Positions 39,604-49,121 of a DNA stretch of 64,000 bases are shown in pieces (position 1 is the stretch's first letter; every line of letters begins with the position of its first letter). The translations under genes and the position numbers were made by a program. The notes below the pieces were generated by a model that saw nothing but the letters and a program-made list of their open reading frames with translations, was not told where the DNA came from and did no database searches. The stretch is taken from contig JADKIY010000006.1 of the NCBI GenBank assembly GCA_016722575.1, positions 391,998-455,997 on the forward strand, in the 5' to 3' direction. The stretch is from Elusimicrobiota bacterium. Its GTDB lineage: Bacteria; Elusimicrobiota; Elusimicrobia; FEN-1173.

Positions 39604-40500
39604 ATGAAAAAAATTCTTGTCGGTTCCATCGCCGGACTTCTCTTCTCTTTCCCCACCGCGTTCGCCGGCAACAACCCCCGGGCCGGGGGGTCGGCCGGTT
39701 TTTTCCGGGCGGCGCCCGGCGCCCGTCCGCTCGCCATGGGGAACGCCCAAACGGCCGTGGCCCGAGGGGCCGACGCGATCTACGATAACCCCGCGGCCCT
39801 GGCGGGGACGAGCGCGCGCGAAGTGTCCACCTTGTTCTCCTCCCAGGAGTTCGACCAGACGTACGGTTCCCTGTCGGCCGTCGCCCCCGCCGGGCGGGGC
39901 GTGTGGGGACTGGGGGCGCAGTTCTATTCCGTGGGGGACATCCTGTTGCGCCAGCAGGAATTCGATATTTCGAGCCGCGCCTCCAGCCGGGCGACGGCGG
40001 TGTCCCTGGCCTACGGACAAAACTGGGGGCGGTACTCCGTCGGGGCGGCGATCAAATACCTGTCGCAATCCTTTTCGGGCCTTTCCGACCGGGCGAGCGG
40101 CACCGCCCTGGACCTGGGCGCCGCGCGGAAATTCGACCGCCTCGCCCTGGGCGTCTCTTTGCAAAACGTCCTGGGGCAGTTCCGCTGGTCCACGGGGAAA
40201 AAAGACGATCTTCTAACGACCCTCCGGGCGGGGGCGGGGTATCAAATTTATCCGTGGTTGTTGTCGGCCCTGGACCTGGAGGGCGGGGACGGCCAATCCC
40301 TGCGGGTTCACGGGGGCCTCGAAGGCCGCTACAAGGACATCGCGGTCCGGGCGGGCTTCAACCACGACCACCCGACCCTGGGGTTCGGCTTGTCGGTGCC
40401 GGCCCTGGCCAAAATCCGCCTGCGGTTGGACTACGGTCTGGAGTTTAAAGCCGAGGGGCTGAACGACGCCCACTTGATCGGCCTGAGCGCTCAATTTTAA
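39604..40500 (+). CDS. PorV/PorQ-family outer-membrane protein
   Basis: The 298-residue protein has a signal peptide ('MKKILVGSIAGLLFSFPTAFA') and the FadL/PorV-like opening 'GFFRAAPGARPLAMGNAQTAVARGADAIYDNPAALAG'. Barrel strands ending in Phe ('HLIGLSAQF') follow. PorV shuttles type IX secretion cargo to the attachment complex in Bacteroidota, and the related UPF0164 group is widespread in other diderms. Two bases after it begins a secreted glycosidase with a type IX-like C-terminal tail, so the two genes form a suggestive pair. No other T9SS gene is in the window. Confidence 0.8.
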   Translation: MKKILVGSIAGLLFSFPTAFAGNNPRAGGSAGFFRAAPGARPLAMGNAQTAVARGADAIYDNPAALAGTSAREVSTLFSSQEFDQTYGSLSAVAPAGRGVWGLGAQFYSVGDILLRQQEFDISSRASSRATAVSLAYGQNWGRYSVGAAIKYLSQSFSGLSDRASGTALDLGAARKFDRLALGVSLQNVLGQFRWSTGKKDDLLTTLRAGAGYQIYPWLLSALDLEGGDGQSLRVHGGLEGRYKDIAVRAGFNHDHPTLGFGLSVPALAKIRLRLDYGLEFKAEGLNDAHLIGLSAQF

Positions 40501-40502
40501 CC

Positions 40503-42710
40503 ATGGCCAAACGACTTTTGTTTATCGCCGCCCTTTTCGCCGCCGCCTCCCTCCGGGCGGCGGAAAGCCTTCCCTCCCGGGGCAACGCGGAGGTGTCGGA
40601 CAGCCCCCTGTCCGTCGATTTCGAAACCTTTCTGCACGACCCCTTGAACGCCTCCTTGACCGACGAGGTGGCGGGAGCCGTGGCCCAAAGCGGAACCAAG
40701 TGGGCCCGGGTCATGGCCAACTGGGACTTCGTGGAGCGGAGCACCGGCGTCTACACTTACCAGGGCCTGGACAACCTGATGAACCGGTTGAAGTCCCACG
40801 GCTTTAAGATTTTTATGACGTTGAACGGCGGAAGCCACGGCGGCGCGGGAGGGGGGAGCCCCTTTTACGCCGGGGGAAATTCGCCCACCAGCGGCAACGG
40901 CGCCCTTCCGCCCTGGCTGAATTTCGTGGACGCCACGGTGCGACGCTACCGGGGCGACGTGTCCTGTTGGGAAATTTGGAACGAGCCCAACCTGGACTGG
41001 CAGCCCGCGCCCAACCCGGCGAATTACGCGGCCCTGGCCCAGGTGACCATCCAAAAAGTGAAGTCCCTTCAGCCCGGGGCCACCATCATTTTGGGCGGCA
41101 CGGCCCTGGTGGACAAAGCGTTTTTGACCGCGGTCTTGCCCGTGGTGGGGGGCGACATCGACGCCGTGGGCCTTCACCCCTACCGCCAATATCCGGAGCA
41201 GTCCCAGGACGATTTCGTCGCCCTCTATCCCTTCCTTAAACCCAACGCCGCTTTTACCAACGTGGGCGCGGCGTCCTACACCGAAGAAATCGCCGTGATG
41301 CGCGCTCTCCTGGCGGGTCTCGGATTGTCGAAAGTAAAAATCTGGAGCACCGAGGCGGGCTACGCTTCCCAAAACGAAGCCTCGGGACTTTTTCCGGGAA
41401 CGGAAACGAAGCAGGCCAAAAACCTCTGCCGGTATTTCCTGTTGAACCGCGCCCTGGGCATCGAGCGCTCCTCCTGGTTTCGGGCCCTGGACCAAAACCT
41501 GTTGACCAACGCCTACACGCCGACGGGCCAACCCTGGGTGGAGAGCTACACCGCGCCCTCCTATATGGCCCTCGGGCAGTTCGCCACTTTCGCCCCCCTG
41601 GTCCTGGACCCGACGACCTCCCTGGTCGTCCCCACCACGTCCACGAGCGCCACGTTAAACATCGCCTTCGCGGGCTCCACCCTGACCGCCACCAACGCCG
41701 ACAACTACGCCCAGTATTCCGTTGCCGTTCCCACCCCCGGGGATTATTTTTTCTGGTTTCGCCTCAAGGGCCCCGACGCCTCCACCTACGGCTACCTGAA
41801 CGCCGCCGTGAACGGCAGTTCGGGAACTTCGTCGGGCGACCTGTCCTACGTCTATGGCGCTTTCAGCGGCCTGGCCGCCGGTCTTCAGGGCCAAAGCGAT
41901 CTGTCCAAGTATTACTACTCTCCTCTAATTAACGTCGGCCTGGTCCCCAACCAGGAACTTCCCTACCACCCGGCCTTCTTCACCCTGTCGGGCACGGCCA
42001 CCTTAAAGGTGCAAATCAATTCGGGGTCCCTGAGCGAAATCCGCCTGGTGCGGCGGGGGGACCTGGCCCGCAAAAAATCCTTCACCGCCCTGTCTTCCCT
42101 GGCCTCCGTGTTGGACGACCGGGTGGGGGCGGCGACGAGCTACCGGCCGACCTTTGCCAACGTCAATTTGTCAACGGCGGAGTGGCAGAGCTTTCAGTCC
42201 GCGGCGTATCTCACCCAGGGCCGGGTGCCCCTGGTGGCCTATTGGATCGCCACGCCCCCGGCGGACTCCTTCGCCCCGCGAAGCGTGCGGGTGTCCCTGC
42301 CGGTTTTAAAAGACCCCGTTTTGATCGATCCGGTGGAGGGCACCTTTCAAACCTTGGACAGCGGCGGCGAGTTCACCCTGCCCGCCACGGACTCCCCTTT
42401 GATTTTGACGGCCCGCTCGGCCCTGCAAAAATCCGCCGGACGGCTCCTCCCGCCGGAGGAGGTCTACAACTACCCCAACCCCGCCCGGACGGGGAACACC
42501 ACCGTTCGGTTTTTCCTTTCCCAGTCGGCGGGCGTGACCCTGCGGATTTTCAACGCCGCCCACGAGGAGATCCACCACGCTTCGCTGGAAGGCGCCTCGG
42601 GGCGCAACGCCTACGACTGGTCCACGGCCGACGTGGCGAACGGCGTCTATTTCTGCAAAATCGCCGCCGGCGGGGAAGACGTCGTCATCAAAATCCTCGT
42701 CCTCCGCTAG
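40503..42710 (+). CDS. Secreted glycoside hydrolase-like protein with T9SS/FlgD-like C-terminal tail
   Basis: The 735-residue protein has a signal peptide ('FIAALFAAASLRA'). A (beta/alpha)8 glycosidase domain (~35-340) of the GH39/GH5 clan-A type follows, with acid/base Glu in 'CWEIWNEPNLDW' and nucleophile Glu in 'KIWSTEAGYAS'. A middle beta-sandwich region (~350-640) contains jelly-roll-like stretches ('NADNYAQYSVAVPTPGDYFFWFRLKG'). The final ~80 residues carry the tail 'VYNYPNPARTGNTTVRFFL', 'VTLRIFNAAHEE', 'NGVYFCKIAAGG', as in type IX sorting or FlgD-like domains. It probably acts outside the cell on a polysaccharide. It is coupled to the PorV-like gene. Confidence 0.8.
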   Translation: MAKRLLFIAALFAAASLRAAESLPSRGNAEVSDSPLSVDFETFLHDPLNASLTDEVAGAVAQSGTKWARVMANWDFVERSTGVYTYQGLDNLMNRLKSHGFKIFMTLNGGSHGGAGGGSPFYAGGNSPTSGNGALPPWLNFVDATVRRYRGDVSCWEIWNEPNLDWQPAPNPANYAALAQVTIQKVKSLQPGATIILGGTALVDKAFLTAVLPVVGGDIDAVGLHPYRQYPEQSQDDFVALYPFLKPNAAFTNVGAASYTEEIAVMRALLAGLGLSKVKIWSTEAGYASQNEASGLFPGTETKQAKNLCRYFLLNRALGIERSSWFRALDQNLLTNAYTPTGQPWVESYTAPSYMALGQFATFAPLVLDPTTSLVVPTTSTSATLNIAFAGSTLTATNADNYAQYSVAVPTPGDYFFWFRLKGPDASTYGYLNAAVNGSSGTSSGDLSYVYGAFSGLAAGLQGQSDLSKYYYSPLINVGLVPNQELPYHPAFFTLSGTATLKVQINSGSLSEIRLVRRGDLARKKSFTALSSLASVLDDRVGAATSYRPTFANVNLSTAEWQSFQSAAYLTQGRVPLVAYWIATPPADSFAPRSVRVSLPVLKDPVLIDPVEGTFQTLDSGGEFTLPATDSPLILTARSALQKSAGRLLPPEEVYNYPNPARTGNTTVRFFLSQSAGVTLRIFNAAHEEIHHASLEGASGRNAYDWSTADVANGVYFCKIAAGGEDVVIKILVLR

Positions 42711-42842
42711 CCCATCCCCTGACGGGCGCTGGGGACCGGCGGGGTGTGGCGCGCCGGCCGTCCTTCCACTATACTTTCAAGGTGCCATCCAAGCCCCATT
42801 TTCCCGGGAACAAAATCCTTTTTACGGTGTCGGAGGGTTATG

Positions 42843-45800
42843 ATGAAATCATCCCGCTTTGTCCTATCCATACTCTTATTGGGGGTCGCTTCCATGTCGC
42901 CTAAAGATTCCGCCGCCGCCGGTTACGCCGATCTTCGCGCCCGGGCCGAAAAATTTTACGAGGAAAAATCCTTCCGTCAGTCCCACGAGCTCTACGAACA
43001 GGCCGCGGACCTTTCCCTGTCCCCATCGGAAAAAATCTGGGTGGCCTTCCGCCGGGCCGACACGGCCTGGCGGGAGGAGTCCTCCGGCGGGACGCCGGAC
43101 AACCAGCGGGTTCAGCAATCCCGGGAAACCCTTCAAGCGCTTTTAAACGACAAGGCCTCCGCCGACTGGCCCGAGGCCACCCGCGCCTGGATCAACGAAA
43201 GCCTGGGGGATTCCTATTGGGAGCCGGTCAATTCCCGCAACTGGTACATGGGTTGGAATTTTTACCAGAAGGCCTGTGAGCTTTGGGCGGGTTCGACGGA
43301 CCTGGAAACGGCTCGCCGGGAGTATCTGCGCCTGGCCTGGAAGGCGATGGAGCCCCCGTCGGTGCCGGAATACTACACCTACGGCTATTACGGCAACTGG
43401 CTGCCCGTGGCCGTGGCGCGGAACGTGGCGCGCCTGGCGGTCACGCCCGAGGACCGGGCCCGGGCCCAGTATTTGCTGGCCCTGTCCCTTCGGCAGCAGG
43501 GGGGGCGGTCCGCCCTGGTGATCGACGCCTTTGAAAAATCCCTGGCCGCCGCCAAGACGGCCTATTACGACGACGCGCTCTTCGCTCTGGCCCAAACCTA
43601 CGAAAACGGCGGGCGCCGCGTGCGCCGGGACGGCCGCTGGGAGGAGGAGCCGGATTACGTCAAGGCCCTGGCTCTCTACCAACGGCTCACGAAGGAATTC
43701 AAGAAATCCGAAAGCCGCTATTGGGACCAGGCCCAGGAGAGCGCCAAAAACATCACGGAGCCCGAACTGTCCGTGAGCGTCGGGAACATGTTTTTGCCCA
43801 ACGGCAAGCCGACCTACCAAATTTCCTGGCGCAACGTGACCGACGTCAAATTCCGGCTGGAAAAAATGGACCCCCTGGCCGATTTCGCCCCCAAATCCGA
43901 CGACTCGCCGTCCAATTGGGTCGACGGGTTGCGGAAAGGCGGCAAAACCGTGCGCCAGTGGGAGAAGGCCTTCACCGCCCCGGAGCACGCCCCCGGCAAC
44001 GAAACCGTGACCATGGAGGAGCCCCTGCCCGCGGGCGCCTACCTCTTGACCGCCACCAGCGGCAAGCTGACCCATCGGGAAATCATTTTGGTGACCGACG
44101 CCTTGGCGTTGACCCGGGCCTACCCCGGCAAGGTCGCGGTGTTCGCGGCGGACGCCCGTTCGGGCGCGCCCCTGGCCGAGGCCGTCGTGGCCTTTTGGGA
44201 GCGGCAATACAATTCGAGCAAATCGGAATACGAGTGGCACCGGAAAGACGGCCGGACCGGCGCGGACGGGTTGGCCACTTTCGACGTGACGGGGAGCGGC
44301 GGGCGGGAAACCTTTGTGGCGGTCAAAAAGGGCGAGCGCGTGGCCGTGGCGGTGACGAGCGCCCAACCGGCGGAATCGGACGCCGCGGGCTGGCGCGTTT
44401 ACGTGCACACGGACCGTCCGGCCTACCGGCCCGAGGACACCGTCAAGTGGAAAGCCGTGGTTCGCCGCACCCGGGGCGGGGGGTACGAACTGCCGGGGCG
44501 CGACACGATCAAATACCGCCTCACCGATCCCCGGGGGACGGTGCTTAAAGAGGGCTCGGGGGCTTTGAACGCCTTCGGCGCGCTCTGGGGCGAGGTGGCG
44601 CTCTCGGCGGACACGCCGCTCGGCATGTATCAAATCCAATTTCTGACGGCCAACAACGACACGATCGGTTCGGCGTCCCTCTTCCGCCTGGAGGAGTACA
44701 AACTGCCGGAATTTAAAGTGGCGGTGGAACCCGCCGAAGACGGGGGAAAACCCCGGCTGTACCGCCCCGGCGACACGCTGGAAGCCACCGTCAACGTGGA
44801 ATATTACTTCGGCGGCGCGGTGGCCAACGCCGATGTTGAAATCGTCGTCACGCAATCGCCCTATTACCGGTATTTTCCCCGGGACCGGCGCTACCCCTGG
44901 TTTTTCGAGGACGAAAACCCCTGGAACAACTACGGCGGCGGCTCCGAAATGTTGCGGCAAACCTTGAAAACCGACGCCGAGGGGCGCGCGGTGGTCCGGG
45001 TGGAGACCGAGGAAGGCGACGGCGGGGATTTGCAATACCGCATCGAAGCCCGGGTGCGGGACGCCTCCCGACGGGAAGTGGTGGGTTCCGGCGCGGTGCG
45101 CGTGTCGTCCCAGCGCTACGCGGCGAATTTGACCACGGACCACGTGATTTACCGGCCCCAGGACCGGGTGACCTTGAACCTGGTGACGCGCGACGTGAAC
45201 GACCGCCCCGTTCGGGCGGAGGGGCGCCTGCGGGTCATCCGCGACCGTTGGGTGGAGGTCTGGGAAGGCGTTGACGGAAAGACCCGCCGCTGGGAAGCGG
45301 GAACCGCCTACCCCACGGATTTCGCCAAGGACCGGGCCCGGTGCCTACGGCGCGGCTACGAAAGCGAAGAGGTGTTGAAGCAAAGCCTGGACACCAACGA
45401 GGCGGGCGAAGGGGCCTTGACCTTTGCCGCTCCGGGGGTGGGCTATTACCGCGCGGTGTGGGAAGGGGCGGACGAACCCACCAACGTCATTGCCCAGGCG
45501 ACCCTGTGGGTGGCCACGAAGGACCAAGCGGTGATCGGCCACCAGCCGGGCGGGTTGGATATTTTGTTGGACAAAGACACCGTGAAGGCCGGCGGGCCCT
45601 TGAGCGTGCTGGTGATGGCGCCGGCCACGGGGCGTTTCGTGCTCTTCGGCGTGGAGGCCGGGGGGTTGGAAAGCCTGAAGCTCCTCTCCATGGACGGGGC
45701 GGTCAAGATGGTGGAGGTGCCGGTGGGGGAAAAGCACATTCCCAACTTCTTCCTCTCGGCCACCATGGTGTCGGACTATGAAATTTCGGAAGTGAACAAG

Positions 45801-48599
45801 GAAGTCGTCGTTCCGCCGGAGGACAAGTTTCTGACCGTGGAAGTGAAGCCCGACAACGCGGACCACAAGCCCGGCGAGGCCGGGAAATGGACCGTGACGA
45901 CCAAAGACCGGGCGGGGAAGCCCGTGCCGGCGGACGTGTCCTTCGCCGTGTCCGACGAAGCGGTGAGCGCCATTCAAGCCGATCTCGCGGGGGACCCGCG
46001 GCCGTTTTTCTACGGGCAAAAAAGGTATGCCCGCGTGCGGTCCGGGTCCACCCTGGGGTGGCGGAACTTCCGGTTGGCGACGGGGGAGACGAACGGGGAA
46101 ACGGAAGGCTCCATGGACGATAAGGGAAGTGCGCTCTCCGGGTCCATGCGGGCGCGGCGGTCGGGCGGCATGGCCCTCGGCGGCATGAAAATGAAAAAGA
46201 GCATGGCCCGGGATGAAATGATGGAGGAAAAGTCGGAGATGCAGGCCGTCCCGGCGCCTTCCGTGGCCAAAAGCGGATTGGAGCAGGAGAAAGATGCCGA
46301 CTCGCCCGGAGGGGAGCCCGCGGTGCAGGTGCGGCAGAATTTCTCGGCCACGGCTTTCTGGCAACCCGACCTTCAAACCGGGGCCGACGGCGAGGCCACG
46401 GTGTCCATGAAGTTCCCGGACACGCTGACCTCCTGGCAAGGGCACGCCCGGGCTTTTACCACGGCGACCCAGGTGGGCGAGGCCAAGGCCTCGGTGCGGA
46501 CGCGGGCGCCGCTCATGGTGCGACTGCAAGCGCCGCGGTTTTTCGTGGTGGGGGACGAGGTGACTCTCTCGGCCCTGGTGAACAACGTGACGGACCGGGA
46601 CATGAGCGTGCAGGTGTCCCTGGCCGCGGGCGACGGGCTCTCGGGCCCCTCGGGGGCGGAGCGCTTCACCGTGCCCACCGGGGGCGAGGCGCGGCTGGAC
46701 CGACGGTTTAAGGTGGTCAAGCCGGGCCCCGTGAAAGTCACGGCCAAGGCCTGGGCCGACGGCGCCGCCGACGCCATGGAGAAAACCTACCCGGTCTACG
46801 ACCACGGCATTCAAAAATTCCTTTCCAAGTCCGGCAAGGTGCGGGGCGACAACGCCACCATCCGCCTGGACCTGCCGCCGCGCCGGGAAGAGGGGACGGA
46901 TTTCAAAGTTCGCCTGTCTCCCAGCTTGGCGGGGACGCTGTTGGACGCTCTGCCCTACTTGATCCAATACCCCTACGGTTGCACGGAGCAGACTTTGAGC
47001 CGCTTTTTGCCCGCCGTGGTGGTGAAGAAAGCCCTGACGGACCTGGGCCTCTCGCCCGCGGACATCGAAGGCAAAATGTTCGGCGGCCTGGAGCCCGGCG
47101 CCAAGGAACCCAAACCCGACGCCCAGGGCCGCACGCCCGGGCTGGGAGAACTGAACAAAGTGGTTCGCGCGGGGTTGGACCGGCTTTACGACTTCCAACA
47201 TTCCGACGGGGGCTGGGGCTGGTGGAAGGAAGGCACCTCGGACCTCTATATGACGGCCTACGCCGTCTGGGGGCTCACCTTGACGGAACGGGCGGGGATT
47301 TCCATCCGCACCGGCGTCGTGGAGAAGGGCCAGACCTTTTTGGCCAACAACCTGGTCAAGGCGGAGAACTCGCCGGAGCTTCAGGCTTGGATGGTCCAGG
47401 CCCTGGCCGCGGCCATGGACCTGACGGGCAAAAAGAAAACCGCCCTTCCGCCCCTGGACACCGCCCTGGACAACCTCTGGCAAAAACGGGAGAAGCTCGG
47501 CTCTTTCGGCCGGGCGCTCACGGCCCTGGCCTACGCCCATCGCGGCAACGACGAGCGGGCCAAAATATTGGCCCAGAACCTGGAGAACGGCCTGCGGGTC
47601 GATGTCCGCCCCGACACCTCTGTCTTGGAAAAGGCCGGGAACGCCCCGGCGGAACTGATGCAAACCGCCCACTGGGGCCAGGCCGCCGGCTATTGGCGCT
47701 GGTGGGACGGGGCGGGGGAATCCACCGCCTTTGGCCTCTTGGCCCTCTTGGAGATCGACCCGACCAACGAGCGCATCGAGCCCGTGGTCAACTGGCTGGT
47801 CAAGGAGCGCCGGGCCGGGCGGTGGTCCAACACCCGGGACACGGCGTACTCCATCCTGGCCTTGACCAGCTACTTGCAAAAGTCCAAGGAGCTGGAGGGC
47901 GACGTGACGGTGCGCATTCTGGTCAACGGCCGGAAAGTCGGCGAGGCCCGCTTCGACGCCAAAAAGAGCCTGTCCCAGCCCACGGTGTGGAAGGTGGAGC
48001 GGTCCATGCTCAAGGAAGGGGCCAACGAGATTCGATTGGAAAAAAGCGGGAGCCGCCCGGTGTATTTCTCGGTCGACGCCACGTTCTTCTCTCTGGAAGA
48101 ACCCATCGCCGCCGCCGGCAACGAGCTCTTCGTCCGCCGCCGCTACGACCGGTGGAAAGGGAAGCCCACATTGCTCAAGGGCATCCAATACGAGCCGGAG
48201 CTTTTGGCCGACAAAGGCCGGGTGAAAAGCGGCGAGCGCGTCTTGGCGACCCTCACCCTGGAAAGCAAGACCGACCAGGAATACCTGATGATCGAGGACT
48301 TGAAACCCGCGGGCCTGGAGGCCGTCCAGATTCAAAGCGGCCAGCCCCTCTACGCCCGGGAGATCAACCCCAAAACGAAAGTCCCCACGGGCCGCACCGC
48401 CTGGGTTTACCAGGAACTGCGGGACCGGAAGGTGGCCCTCTTCATCGACAAACTGCCCCAGGGCCTCTGGGAGCTGAGCTACGACCTGCGCGCCGAAGCC
48501 CCCGGCGAGTTCCACGCCCTGCCCACGATCGGCGAAGCCATGTACATCCCCGAGATCCGCGGCAACAGCGACGAAGTGCGCATGACCGTCGAGGATTAA
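42843..48599 (+). CDS. Bacterial alpha-2-macroglobulin with thioester motif
   Basis: This 1,918-residue exported protein starts at the second of two ATGs (42843), five bases after GGAGGG. A signal peptide is followed by ~330 helical, TPR-like residues. Next come macroglobulin domains ('VYVHTDRPAYRPEDTVKWKAVV', 'YKLPEFKVAVEPAEDGGK') and a low-complexity Met/Lys/Arg/Ser-rich stretch (~1080-1160) in the place of the bait region. The A2M domain ('AFWQPDLQTGADGEATVSMKFPD'), the thioester site 'YPYGCTEQ' (Cys1380) and the toroid with 'DGGWGWWKEGTSDLYMTAYAVWGL' complete it. Such proteins trap attacking proteases in the periplasm. There is no lipobox, and no pbpC partner gene is adjacent, unlike many bacterial loci. 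Confidence 0.92.
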   Translation: MKSSRFVLSILLLGVASMSPKDSAAAGYADLRARAEKFYEEKSFRQSHELYEQAADLSLSPSEKIWVAFRRADTAWREESSGGTPDNQRVQQSRETLQALLNDKASADWPEATRAWINESLGDSYWEPVNSRNWYMGWNFYQKACELWAGSTDLETARREYLRLAWKAMEPPSVPEYYTYGYYGNWLPVAVARNVARLAVTPEDRARAQYLLALSLRQQGGRSALVIDAFEKSLAAAKTAYYDDALFALAQTYENGGRRVRRDGRWEEEPDYVKALALYQRLTKEFKKSESRYWDQAQESAKNITEPELSVSVGNMFLPNGKPTYQISWRNVTDVKFRLEKMDPLADFAPKSDDSPSNWVDGLRKGGKTVRQWEKAFTAPEHAPGNETVTMEEPLPAGAYLLTATSGKLTHREIILVTDALALTRAYPGKVAVFAADARSGAPLAEAVVAFWERQYNSSKSEYEWHRKDGRTGADGLATFDVTGSGGRETFVAVKKGERVAVAVTSAQPAESDAAGWRVYVHTDRPAYRPEDTVKWKAVVRRTRGGGYELPGRDTIKYRLTDPRGTVLKEGSGALNAFGALWGEVALSADTPLGMYQIQFLTANNDTIGSASLFRLEEYKLPEFKVAVEPAEDGGKPRLYRPGDTLEATVNVEYYFGGAVANADVEIVVTQSPYYRYFPRDRRYPWFFEDENPWNNYGGGSEMLRQTLKTDAEGRAVVRVETEEGDGGDLQYRIEARVRDASRREVVGSGAVRVSSQRYAANLTTDHVIYRPQDRVTLNLVTRDVNDRPVRAEGRLRVIRDRWVEVWEGVDGKTRRWEAGTAYPTDFAKDRARCLRRGYESEEVLKQSLDTNEAGEGALTFAAPGVGYYRAVWEGADEPTNVIAQATLWVATKDQAVIGHQPGGLDILLDKDTVKAGGPLSVLVMAPATGRFVLFGVEAGGLESLKLLSMDGAVKMVEVPVGEKHIPNFFLSATMVSDYEISEVNKEVVVPPEDKFLTVEVKPDNADHKPGEAGKWTVTTKDRAGKPVPADVSFAVSDEAVSAIQADLAGDPRPFFYGQKRYARVRSGSTLGWRNFRLATGETNGETEGSMDDKGSALSGSMRARRSGGMALGGMKMKKSMARDEMMEEKSEMQAVPAPSVAKSGLEQEKDADSPGGEPAVQVRQNFSATAFWQPDLQTGADGEATVSMKFPDTLTSWQGHARAFTTATQVGEAKASVRTRAPLMVRLQAPRFFVVGDEVTLSALVNNVTDRDMSVQVSLAAGDGLSGPSGAERFTVPTGGEARLDRRFKVVKPGPVKVTAKAWADGAADAMEKTYPVYDHGIQKFLSKSGKVRGDNATIRLDLPPRREEGTDFKVRLSPSLAGTLLDALPYLIQYPYGCTEQTLSRFLPAVVVKKALTDLGLSPADIEGKMFGGLEPGAKEPKPDAQGRTPGLGELNKVVRAGLDRLYDFQHSDGGWGWWKEGTSDLYMTAYAVWGLTLTERAGISIRTGVVEKGQTFLANNLVKAENSPELQAWMVQALAAAMDLTGKKKTALPPLDTALDNLWQKREKLGSFGRALTALAYAHRGNDERAKILAQNLENGLRVDVRPDTSVLEKAGNAPAELMQTAHWGQAAGYWRWWDGAGESTAFGLLALLEIDPTNERIEPVVNWLVKERRAGRWSNTRDTAYSILALTSYLQKSKELEGDVTVRILVNGRKVGEARFDAKKSLSQPTVWKVERSMLKEGANEIRLEKSGSRPVYFSVDATFFSLEEPIAAAGNELFVRRRYDRWKGKPTLLKGIQYEPELLADKGRVKSGERVLATLTLESKTDQEYLMIEDLKPAGLEAVQIQSGQPLYAREINPKTKVPTGRTAWVYQELRDRKVALFIDKLPQGLWELSYDLRAEAPGEFHALPTIGEAMYIPEIRGNSDEVRMTVED

Positions 48600-48725
48600 A
48601 GCAACCGTCTTGCCAGCTTGGGCCGATTGGCCTATCATATGTCCGACGTAAATCGGAATTGCGAGTTCTTTGTTAGAATCTCCGCAGCCACATAAATTAG
48701 CAAGTCACCGACCTCCCCCCTTGCC

Positions 48726-48819
48726 CGTCATTCCGGCATGCCTCTGGCCGGAATCCAGGGGGGATTATTACCGTCGGAGAAAAATTCTGGATTCCGGACA
48801 AAATCATTCCGGAATGACG
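48726..48819. repeat. Palindromic interspersed element (CGTCATTCCGG type)
   Basis: The 94-bp unit starts CGTCATTCCGG and ends CCGGAATGACG. It contains inner arms GGCCGGAATCCAG and CTGGATTCCGG, so it can fold as nested hairpins. This form is common for REP/MITE-like elements. It is the first repeat after the alpha-2-macroglobulin gene; 48600-48725 holds nothing recognisable. Confidence 0.75.
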
Positions 48820-48860
48820 AACGAGATGGTTTTTTTCGACACGGTGTGAGGTTGGAGTAT

Positions 48861-49022
48861 CAAAACGCGGGTCCTTGGCCTAAATCAGCCAAGGCTGCAC
48901 ACACGATTAAACTTAGTAGGAGTGTGCTGGCCCTGGCACGAATTAGCAAGGGCTCCGGACATTTTTACCACTAGTTTTAAAAACGCGGGTGCCCTGGCCC
49001 AAGGCAGCCAGGGCTACCGCAC
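48861..49022. repeat. Three related short hairpins with covarying stems
   Basis: CCTTGGCC/GGCCAAGG-type arms occur at 48873-48893, a weaker form around 48931-48952 and CCCTGGCC/GCCAGGG at 48992-49013. The first and third are preceded by AAAACGCGGG. The stem pairs change together (TT/AA to CT/AG), so structure is kept while sequence drifts. Confidence 0.6.
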
Positions 49023-49040
49023 TTTTCACCACAAATTGTT

Positions 49041-49114
49041 GCGGGTGTAGTTCAATGGTAGAACGGCAGCCTTCCAAGCTGCACACGTGGGTTCGATTCC
49101 CATCACCCGCTCCA
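49041..49114 (+). tRNA. tRNA-Gly (TCC), CCA encoded
   Basis: The cloverleaf is GCGGGTG...CACCCGC with discriminator T, and CCA is encoded (49112-49114). The D arm is TAGTTCAATGGTA, the anticodon stem-loop GCAGC-CTTCCAA-GCTGC reads TCC for glycine, and the T arm is GTGGG-TTCGATT-CCCAT. A degenerate copy of its 3' end lies at 61903-61936, suggesting it was an integration site. Confidence 0.95.
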
Positions 49115-49121
49115 CTTCAAG

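Noticed and set aside
45345..48638. Very long minus-strand open frame (about 1,100 codons) opposite the alpha-2-macroglobulin gene
   Set aside because: Its His/Gly/Gln/Pro/Arg-rich composition is the typical shadow of a G+C-rich gene. The same applies to 6497-9067, 3869-5665 and other long antisense frames.
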